Assembly: GCA_029777755.1 (NCBI GenBank)
Contig: JAKORQ010000277.1
Span: 1-5,691, forward strand
Length of the DNA stretch: 5,691 nucleotides
From: Planctomycetota bacterium
GTDB taxonomy: Bacteria > Planctomycetota > Phycisphaerae > Tepidisphaerales > Tepidisphaeraceae
Reading direction: 5' to 3'
Shown here: positions 1 through 5,295 of the stretch, in pieces
Position numbering within the stretch: position 1 is the stretch's first letter
Layout of the letters: the number at the start of each line of letters is the position of its first letter
Program-made: the position numbers and the translations under genes
Notes under the pieces: model-generated
What the model saw: the letters and a program-made list of their open reading frames with translations, nothing else
What the model was told of the DNA's origin: nothing
Databases searched by the model: none

Positions 1-1825
1 ATCCCTCTGAGTAGAGGATATTCTCGACATCAGCATCGATGATATCGAGGATGTCGGCGTAGACGGTGTCAAAGCCATCGCCGCCGCTGATGGTATCAGG
101 CAGGCCATCGAACGCGTAGATGATGTCATCGCCGGCGTCGCCGAAGACTCGATCCAGCTTGCCGCCGGCGTAGATCACATCCTCGTGTTCTCCGCCGTAG
201 ATAACGTCGGCGCCTTCCTGGCCATCGATGGTGTCATTGCCGCCGGCGCCATAGATGGTGTCCATGCCCTTGCCGCCGTAGAGCATGTCCTTGGCGCCGC
301 CACCGCGGATGACATCGGCATTGTCGCCGCCGCGGAGGGTATCGCGGCCGGCCGCGCCGATGATGGTGTCCCATCCCTTCTGTCCGCCGGCGAGGTCGTG
401 CCCGGGTCCGCAGTCGATGTAGTCGTTGCCGCTGGCGCCGTGAAGCGTGTCATCACCTTCTCCGCCAAACAGCGTATCGTCGCCATCGCCGCCGAAGATG
501 TAGTCATTACCCAGCCCGCCGTAGATGACGCACGGGATGAAGGTGTCCTTGACCTGAATGACATCATCGCCATCGCCCAGTACGGCGCTGATGGTGGAGA
601 TGTCGGGCGCGCCAAACTGGTACGTCTTGCCATTGACGGTGACGTTCAGGACGTTGCCAACCTGCTGCACGAAGACGTTATCGTTGCCGCTGGTGGCGTC
701 GATCTTCAGTGTCCTGGTGACGCCGTCGTACTTGGCGAACGGGCCGGGCAGGACCGTTACGTTTATCTGCTCGGTGTCCCATGTACCGCTGTTGGGCCGC
801 AGCACGCCGATCAGAACCTGTGCCACGCCGGAGAAGCCGTTAAGGGGAGTGACCACGACCTGGCTGCCGGTGACGGTGACGCTGATCTTGTCGGCGTCGG
901 CCGGCAGGGCGATGGCGCTGATGTAGGGATCACCGCCATCGATGTCGGTGACCTGTGTATTGATCACCAGCGGCAGATCCGAGACTGTCTGCTGATCCTC
1001 AATGGGGTGGAGGAACGGGGGTGTGTCCTGAGTATCGACGTAGCTTCCAGCAAAGAATCCCTGGCTGGAGGTGGAGTTGTGGTCCTGTGCGGTGACAGTG
1101 ATGTTTGTCTCGCCACTTCCCTTGACCAGGATAACCGTGTCCACGTTGTTCTGGACCATCACGGCCGAGGTGATGATCACCGGCTGGGTGGTGCGGCCTT
1201 CGGAATCACCGCCGGATGTGCCTACCGCCATGATCTGCTCAAGCACCTCCCGGCCGCGCACGAGCTGGCCGAAGATGGTGTGTCGGAAATCAAGCCAGCG
1301 GGTGTCATCGACGGTGATGAAGAACTGCGACTCGTTGGTATCCGGGCCAGCATTGGCCATGGCGAGCTGGCCGGTCGTGGTGAACAGGGCATCGGGATGG
1401 AACTCATCGTCGAACTTTGCGCCCGTCCCGCCCGCGCCGGTGCCGGAGGGGTCGCCACCCTGGGCCATGAAGCCGGGGATCACGCGGTGGAACGTCAGCC
1501 CGTTGTAGAACCCTTCGTTCACGAGCTGGGTGATCCTGCCGACCGTCATGGGCGCCAGTTCATCGAACAGGGCAAACTCCATGTAGCCGCGATCGGTGCC
1601 GCCGATGTTGATGTACATCCGCATGAAGCTCAGATTCGGCAGGGCCCGGGCGAAGACAGCCGGGTTGCTTGAGGCAACGCTGTAGCTGACCCGTGAGGCA
1701 CTGTCGGTGGTGCCGGTGACCGGGACGAATATCGACTTGCCTCCCGGGAATGCTTGCGCGGCAACCGGGTCAAGCGTAACTGTGAGAAGAGTTCGCGATT
1801 CCAGAGATTCGATCAGGCTGTCCAT
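1..1825 (-). CDS. Secreted cyclophilin-type peptidyl-prolyl isomerase with cadherin-like domain and RTX repeats (C-terminus cut by window edge)
   Basis: The frame is open from ATG 1825 to the left edge (608 codons). The start is supported by GGAG placed 8 nt upstream. Residues 8-14 (LESRTLL) form a LEPR-XLL motif, known from planctomycete surface or secreted proteins. Residues about 67-225 are a cyclophilin domain: FHRVIPGFMAQGGD at 112-125 carries the catalytic Arg (R114) and Gln (Q122), followed by SQFFI at 166-170, W177 and H182, so prolyl isomerase activity is expected. Residues about 270-360 resemble a cadherin-like/tandem-95 beta-sandwich (DIDGGD, then TPLNGFSG). Residues 366-428 are a beta-rich lead-in to the RTX repeats at 434-587. 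The tail DADVENIL resembles the end of such proteins, so the stop is probably just outside the window. The likely location is outside the cytoplasm, but no classical signal peptide is visible. Fold and module order are clear; substrate and export route are inferred or unknown. Confidence 0.93.
   Translation of the reverse strand, partial: MDSLIESLESRTLLTVTLDPVAAQAFPGGKSIFVPVTGTTDSASRVSYSVASSNPAVFARALPNLSFMRMYINIGGTDRGYMEFALFDELAPMTVGRITQLVNEGFYNGLTFHRVIPGFMAQGGDPSGTGAGGTGAKFDDEFHPDALFTTTGQLAMANAGPDTNESQFFITVDDTRWLDFRHTIFGQLVRGREVLEQIMAVGTSGGDSEGRTTQPVIITSAVMVQNNVDTVILVKGSGETNITVTAQDHNSTSSQGFFAGSYVDTQDTPPFLHPIEDQQTVSDLPLVINTQVTDIDGGDPYISAIALPADADKISVTVTGSQVVVTPLNGFSGVAQVLIGVLRPNSGTWDTEQINVTVLPGPFAKYDGVTRTLKIDATSGNDNVFVQQVGNVLNVTVNGKTYQFGAPDISTISAVLGDGDDVIQVKDTFIPCVIYGGLGNDYIFGGDGDDTLFGGEGDDTLHGASGNDYIDCGPGHDLAGGQKGWDTIIGAAGRDTLRGGDNADVIRGGGAKDMLYGGKGMDTIYGAGGNDTIDGQEGADVIYGGEHEDVIYAGGKLDRVFGDAGDDIIYAFDGLPDTISGGDGFDTVYADILDIIDADVENILYSEG
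65..526 (-). repeat. RTX (hemolysin-type calcium-binding) nonapeptide array, 27-bp coding period
   Basis: Residues 434-568 of the protein divide into 15 consecutive nonapeptides without a break, of the form (I/L)xGGxGxDx. Near-perfect units are IYGGLGNDY, IFGGDGDDT and LFGGEGDDT. A 10-residue unit (569-578) and one last nonapeptide (579-587) follow, giving 17 units. In the family such repeats form a parallel beta-roll binding Ca2+ in the GGxGxD turns. Later units lose glycines or aspartates, so calcium affinity probably varies along the array. At DNA level this is a degenerate 27-bp periodicity rich in GGCGGC and GAT codons. Confidence 0.93.
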
Positions 1826-1948
1826 AAGAACGGCTCCAAAATAGACCTGTTCCCCACGAATGTCGGCCAGACTAACAATTGGCAAGCGCGCAGTAAAGCA
1901 GTAATCCACTATGCAGACTCGGTAGTTCCGGGCAGAATATGCTTGCCC
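1826..1948. promoter_or_regulatory. Divergent intergenic region between the cyclophilin-RTX gene and the yihY gene
   Basis: This 123-bp gap lies between two genes read outward, so promoters for both should be here unless they initiate within the neighbouring coding sequence. No strong sigma-70 pair is visible in either direction. A small dyad, GCCA (1866-1869) and TGGC (1880-1883), could be an operator half-site pair. A second dyad, GGGCA-N9-TGCCC at 1930-1948, abuts the yihY start codon. The promoter role is inferred from layout, not from recognised motifs. Confidence 0.4.
1834..1837 (-). promoter_or_regulatory. Ribosome binding site of the cyclophilin-RTX gene
   Basis: GGAG on the minus strand, 8 nt before ATG 1825, inside a T-rich stretch (TTTTGGAG). 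It is the only convincing Shine-Dalgarno sequence in the window. It supports the ATG over TTG codons further upstream, which are also in frame. Confidence 0.6.
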
Positions 1949-2959
1949 ATGGCAAGAGTCCGGGATCTTCCAGTCGCGGTGAGGAAAGTCGGCCCCTGGC
2001 GATTCCTCTGCAACATCTACGCGCAGATGTGCAGGAACAACGTCTTCGTGTGGGCGTCGGCTCTGGCGTACTCCTGGCTGCTGGCGATATTCCCGTTCCT
2101 AATCTTCCTGCTGACACTCCTGCCATACATCCCAGAGGAACAGAAGCAGCAGGTGCTGGATTCGATCGAGCGATTCCTGCTGCAGTTGCCATCGGAGACA
2201 GCGGCCACGCTGCGCGTGCAGATCGATGATATGGTCGGGCGAGTCCTGCGCGAAACCCGCGGAGGTCTGATGAGCTTCGGCATCATCATGACGCTGTGGG
2301 TGGCCAGCGGTGGCATGGCCCAGACGATGACTGCGCTGGACCGCTGCTATGATGTGGAGCAGGGCAGGCGATTCTACGTCCAGCGACCGCTGGCCATACT
2401 GCTGACAATAGTGGTGGCCACGCTGATGATACTGGTGGTGGCACTGCTGCCTGTAGGTGGCCTGGTACTGAACTGGATATGGAAGAACTCGCAGGAGCTG
2501 ATCGGATATCAACTGCCTGCCAGCCTGCGGATCGTCCTGGATATTGCCCGCTGGTCACTGGCCCTGGTTCTGCTGATGGTGGTGCTGAACGTGGTTTACC
2601 ACTTCGGCTGCTCGGTGAAGCGGCGGGTCCGCTTCCTCACGCCTGGCGCTGTTTTCTGCATCCTTGCATGGGTTGGCCTTGGCGTGGGATTCCGGCTGTA
2701 CGTCGACCAGATCGCCATAAAGGGATACAACAAGACATACGGCACGCTTGGGGGCGTGGTGATCCTGCTTGTGCTGTTCTACCTGGCGGCGATCGTGCTG
2801 CTGGTGGGGGCGGAGATCAACAGCGAGGTTGACTACACCATCTACCCCGCCCCGCGCGGCACGAGGGATCTGCGCGAGTACGAAAAGGCACGCATACTTG
2901 AGGAGAAAGAGCGAAATAAAACAAAGAAGCTCGAGGCTCCGCCGGAAGCGCAGACTTGA
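1949..2959 (+). CDS. yihY: YihY/virulence factor BrkB family inner-membrane protein
   Basis: A 336-residue integral membrane protein of the YihY/BrkB family. Six hydrophobic segments lie at about 36-60, 106-128, 148-176, 197-217, 231-250 and 267-290, the usual number for the family. The first, ASALAYSWLLAIFPFLIFLL, matches the family's hallmark first helix. The last is preceded by YNKTYGTLGG and ends in GAEINSE, the most conserved family stretch. The C-terminus from about 301 is a charged Lys/Glu-rich cytoplasmic tail. ATG 1949 is chosen because it places a short basic N-terminus before helix 1. The frame stays open to a TTG at 1754, but that would add 65 residues of non-family sequence and overlap the divergent gene by 72 bp. 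No clear Shine-Dalgarno is seen. Family function is poorly defined; older 'ribonuclease BN' labels for YihY proteins are considered wrong. Confidence 0.93.
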   Translation: MARVRDLPVAVRKVGPWRFLCNIYAQMCRNNVFVWASALAYSWLLAIFPFLIFLLTLLPYIPEEQKQQVLDSIERFLLQLPSETAATLRVQIDDMVGRVLRETRGGLMSFGIIMTLWVASGGMAQTMTALDRCYDVEQGRRFYVQRPLAILLTIVVATLMILVVALLPVGGLVLNWIWKNSQELIGYQLPASLRIVLDIARWSLALVLLMVVLNVVYHFGCSVKRRVRFLTPGAVFCILAWVGLGVGFRLYVDQIAIKGYNKTYGTLGGVVILLVLFYLAAIVLLVGAEINSEVDYTIYPAPRGTRDLREYEKARILEEKERNKTKKLEAPPEAQT

Positions 2960-2964
2960 GCTTC
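2914..2964 (-). terminator. Candidate intrinsic terminator of the heparinase-like gene, inside the 3' end of yihY
   Basis: Read on the minus strand, 11 nt after the heparinase-like stop codon, GAAGCTC (2958-2964) pairs perfectly with GAGCTTC (2926-2932). Between them GCTTC-CGGC-GGAGC (2936-2949) forms an inner 5-bp hairpin with one U-G wobble. TTTGTTTTATTT (2914-2925, 10 T of 12) follows the outer stem directly. On the plus strand the wobble becomes an A-C mismatch and no T-tract follows, so the signal points to minus-strand transcription. The large asymmetric interior loop makes it weaker than a textbook terminator. Confidence 0.55.
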
Positions 2965-2975
2965 AACTGTGCCTT

Positions 2976-4748
2976 CTACTTCAGCCCGATCGTCGTGCTA
3001 ACCTCCATCCCCTTACCCTGTGGGAGGCGATAATCCATATCGACGCGGTAGATTTTGTGCCCGGCCGGGTACTCACGCAGAAGCAGACGCGGATCCTGCC
3101 CGTCAAACTCGTGGATCTGCGCCTTTTCCGGTGCAACGCTGATCTTCACCACCACCGGCCCGCAGGTGATCGTTGTGCCATCAACATCAGGACGCTGGCG
3201 GAACCACAGGCGATGCGTGATTACGCCATCGCGCTCAAGTTCGTACGAATCCCGCACACGCGCTTCCGCCACGCCCGGGGGCACGACCGACTCGCGATGC
3301 CACAGTTTCAGTCCCGCTTCCGGCCCGTAAGCTGATGTAAGGTCCAGGGCGAGCTTTCCTGCATCATCATTACGCTCCAGCACCACGCCGGCCGCGATCC
3401 TGCCTGCGCGCTGCTCACAGCCATTGATTGCAGGGCAGCAGTGACCTGAACTGGCGGCGCAGATGTACTTCTCATAGCGCTTGGAGCTGAAGAAGTCGGT
3501 GAGATAGTGCGGCTGGCCAACGTCGATGATCCACGGTACATCGTCGAGAATGAGCTGGAATGCTCCCAGGTCGTTGTGATTGTGGCTCTCGGCGTTGTGG
3601 CCGCCCCCGATCGAGAAGGTAAACAGCGGGCCGCCGGCAGTCGGCCTCTGGTAGATTCCTGTCTGCTGGTCGGACAGGTAGCGCACCGGAACGCAGGATG
3701 GCGCTGGTACCTGCTTCACCGGCGGGCGCGTTGCCTGCCAGCAGTGCCGCAGCATCATGGTTACCCTGTGGATGGTCTTGGTCGGGGACGTACTTGACCA
3801 CCAGCGCAGGAAGTCGGAGTCGACGAACTCCGCCAGCCACCCGGCATACCATGACGCCGCATGCAGGCGCGATACGCTGTCGTTGGTGGCAAGGAAGTAC
3901 CCGTTGTGGATATGGATCTTCTCCATGTAGTTGGCGACGGCACGGATGCGCGCCACATCAAACTCCGCCTCGATCTGCTCGCGTGTCATCCGCATCATCG
4001 GCAGGCAGGCCATGCTCACGCCATAGTTCCAGTATGCCGGGCCTTCGTCACATTCACCGGTGGCAGTGAAGGCGCGATCCCAGAACAGGTTCAGGGCAGC
4101 GATGGCTTTGCGCTTGGCTTCCGGCCGCGGGAACCCCTGTGCCTCCAGGGAAAGGCAGGTATCGAGCACGGCGCCGCCGCAAACGCCTGACCAGTTGTTG
4201 ATGATCTCGCTGTTGGGGTCGGCCCAGTGCCAGCGATCTTCCTGCGCAAACGGCGTGAGAATGCGGCGATCGATCTCGTCAATGATTGACATGTCCAGAG
4301 TCCTGCTCTGCTGTTGCAGCCACGGCAGCAGCACCTCGCGAAGTTCCGCCAGCGAGCAGGCAAACTCGCAGCTTGCCAGGTCAAGCGTCGGCTGGGAGGA
4401 ACGGGGCAGATCGAGGTTCGGAAGATGCGCCGCCACCGCCCATGTGGCTTCGTGCATCATGTCGAAGATCCAGTCCAGGAGGCGATCGTCATCAACCGAG
4501 TCGTTAAGCAACCGATCGGCCACCAGGCACGACAGGGTATATCGATCGATCTGCCAGTGATTATCGACGATGTCACGGCGGTTATGCCTCTTGGCCGCCA
4601 GGAAATCGCTGGCGCTTGGCCGGGGCGCCCGCGCCGGGGCGTCCGCCAGCGACTTGCTCAGCAACTCACGCAATGCCTGCCCCTCAGGGCTGCAACGAAA
4701 CTCACTCCAGAAGTGACTGCCGAAAGGATGAATTGTGAAAATGCTCAT
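2976..4748 (-). CDS. Heparinase II/III-like family protein (polysaccharide lyase-like)
   Basis: A 590-residue protein with the two-part architecture of the heparinase II/III superfamily. An alpha-helical toroid-like part spans about 60-340, including WADPNSEIINNWSG (175-188) and EGPAYWNYG (235-243). A C-terminal beta-sandwich spans about 350-590, with GGHNAESHNHNDLG (382-395), WIIDVG (406-411) and SSGH (433-436). By analogy with characterised heparinase II, H391, D409 and H436 may form the structural zinc site, H389 may be the catalytic His, and Y239 or Y242 the catalytic Tyr. Known members cleave uronate polysaccharides by beta-elimination; the substrate here is unknown. Unlike most lyases of this type it has no signal peptide, and it has 15 cysteines, which suggests a cytoplasmic protein. 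It starts 24 bp after folK with no good Shine-Dalgarno, so it may be co-transcribed. Family assignment is firm; lyase activity is inferred. Confidence 0.88.
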   Translation of the reverse strand: MSIFTIHPFGSHFWSEFRCSPEGQALRELLSKSLADAPARAPRPSASDFLAAKRHNRRDIVDNHWQIDRYTLSCLVADRLLNDSVDDDRLLDWIFDMMHEATWAVAAHLPNLDLPRSSQPTLDLASCEFACSLAELREVLLPWLQQQSRTLDMSIIDEIDRRILTPFAQEDRWHWADPNSEIINNWSGVCGGAVLDTCLSLEAQGFPRPEAKRKAIAALNLFWDRAFTATGECDEGPAYWNYGVSMACLPMMRMTREQIEAEFDVARIRAVANYMEKIHIHNGYFLATNDSVSRLHAASWYAGWLAEFVDSDFLRWWSSTSPTKTIHRVTMMLRHCWQATRPPVKQVPAPSCVPVRYLSDQQTGIYQRPTAGGPLFTFSIGGGHNAESHNHNDLGAFQLILDDVPWIIDVGQPHYLTDFFSSKRYEKYICAASSGHCCPAINGCEQRAGRIAAGVVLERNDDAGKLALDLTSAYGPEAGLKLWHRESVVPPGVAEARVRDSYELERDGVITHRLWFRQRPDVDGTTITCGPVVVKISVAPEKAQIHEFDGQDPRLLLREYPAGHKIYRVDMDYRLPQGKGMEVSTTIGLK

Positions 4749-4772
4749 GATTGAGCCAATAGTTTACCCGGA

Positions 4773-5237
4773 TCAGGAGAGATTGGCCAGCAGTTGGCGC
4801 ATCGACTTGCCCAGGATCGGGTGGATAACGTCCGGCGCGATCTCCACCAGCGGTTCCAGCACGAACCGCCGGGTGTGCATCAGGGGATGTGGCACGGTGA
4901 GGCCCGGCTGCTCGATGACCTGGTTGCCATACAGCAGCAGATCAAGGTCGATCAGGCGCGGTTCCCACCTGGCGTGCCGCACCCGCCCGAGCGTTGCCTC
5001 GATGGATAGCAGATTTTCCAGCAGCTCGGCAGCGCCCAGGCGGGTGCGAAGCTCAGCAGCGCCATTCAGGTAGGCAGGTGATCCATCCGGCCCTCCGACG
5101 GCGGCCGTTTCGATCAGCCGGGAAACCCGCACGACTTCGATCCCGTCCACCTGGCGCAGCAGATCGATGGCGCGATCAATGTTTCCCTTGCGATCGCCCA
5201 GGTTGGCGCCCAGGGCAATGAATGCCTGCTCTGCCAT
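4773..5237 (-). CDS. folK: 2-amino-4-hydroxy-6-hydroxymethyldihydropteridine pyrophosphokinase (HPPK)
   Basis: A 154-residue protein, normal length for stand-alone HPPK. It transfers pyrophosphate from ATP to 6-hydroxymethyl-7,8-dihydropterin, the step before dihydropteroate synthase in folate synthesis, in the cytoplasm. It begins IALGANLGDR (7-16), the pterin-side strand and loop, and has YLNGA at 56-60. The family signature RWEPRLIDLDLLLYG lies at 90-104, with Mg2+-binding D97 and D99 and ATP-contacting R85, R87, R90, W91 and R94. PHPLMHTRRFVLEPLVEIAP follows at 116-135, with H117 and R123 aligning to conserved E. coli residues H115 and R121. The usual Gly after the signature Trp is Glu (E92). 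No folB, folP or folE lies beside it. It sits between the aminotransferase (58-bp gap containing a hairpin) and the heparinase-like gene (24-bp gap), all in one direction. Confidence 0.96.
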   Translation of the reverse strand: MAEQAFIALGANLGDRKGNIDRAIDLLRQVDGIEVVRVSRLIETAAVGGPDGSPAYLNGAAELRTRLGAAELLENLLSIEATLGRVRHARWEPRLIDLDLLLYGNQVIEQPGLTVPHPLMHTRRFVLEPLVEIAPDVIHPILGKSMRQLLANLS

Positions 5238-5253
5238 GGCAGTTTCTATCGTG

Positions 5254-5294
5254 GAATGCCCGCCGGGATTGATCTCTCAACCCCGGCCGCATTC
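5254..5294 (-). ncRNA. Intergenic RNA hairpin with GAGA tetraloop between the aminotransferase gene and folK
   Basis: Read on the minus strand, one base after the aminotransferase stop codon, CCGGGGTTGA (5277-5286) pairs with TCAATCCCGG (5263-5272) over ten pairs, one a G-U wobble, closing a GAGA (GNRA-type) loop. An outer stem GAATGC/GCATTC (5289-5294 and 5254-5259) extends it past a small 2x3 internal loop, 41 nt in all. On the plus strand the wobble would be an A-C mismatch. No T-run follows, so it is not a standard intrinsic terminator. It ends 16 nt before the folK ATG. It may stabilise or process the mRNA, or attenuate folK; the role is inferred. Confidence 0.55.
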
Positions 5295-5295
5295 G

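Noticed and set aside
65..526. Regular 27-bp periodicity that could suggest a CRISPR or minisatellite.
   Set aside because: The units are degenerate, without distinct spacers, and translate to in-phase RTX nonapeptides.
185..1672. A 495-codon open frame on the plus strand opposite the cyclophilin-RTX gene.
   Set aside because: Its product is a low-complexity Ala/Val/Asp/Gly sequence explained by reading GC-rich RTX and cyclophilin codons backwards. The minus-strand frame has clear catalytic motifs, so this is a shadow.
1826..1930. Weak promoter-like pairs for the minus-strand gene: CCGACA-N17-TATTTT, and TTTACT-N17-TAGTCT.
   Set aside because: The first would start transcription at or past the ribosome binding site. 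The second has only 3 of 6 matches at -10. Neither rises above chance in 123 bp.
1949..2959. Annotation of the YihY-family gene as ribonuclease BN (rbn).
   Set aside because: This is a six-helix membrane protein with no metallo-beta-lactamase motifs. Genuine RNase BN/Z is a different soluble family.
2958..2975. A terminator for the plus-strand yihY transcript at its stop codon.
   Set aside because: The same inverted repeat exists, but on the plus strand it is followed by AACTGTGCC with no T-run, and the inner stem has an A-C mismatch.
4060..4754. Overlapping plus-strand frames of 146-166 codons opposite the heparinase-like gene.
   Set aside because: They show Arg/Ser/Ala-rich composition with no motifs, and lie wholly antisense to a protein with recognisable family motifs.
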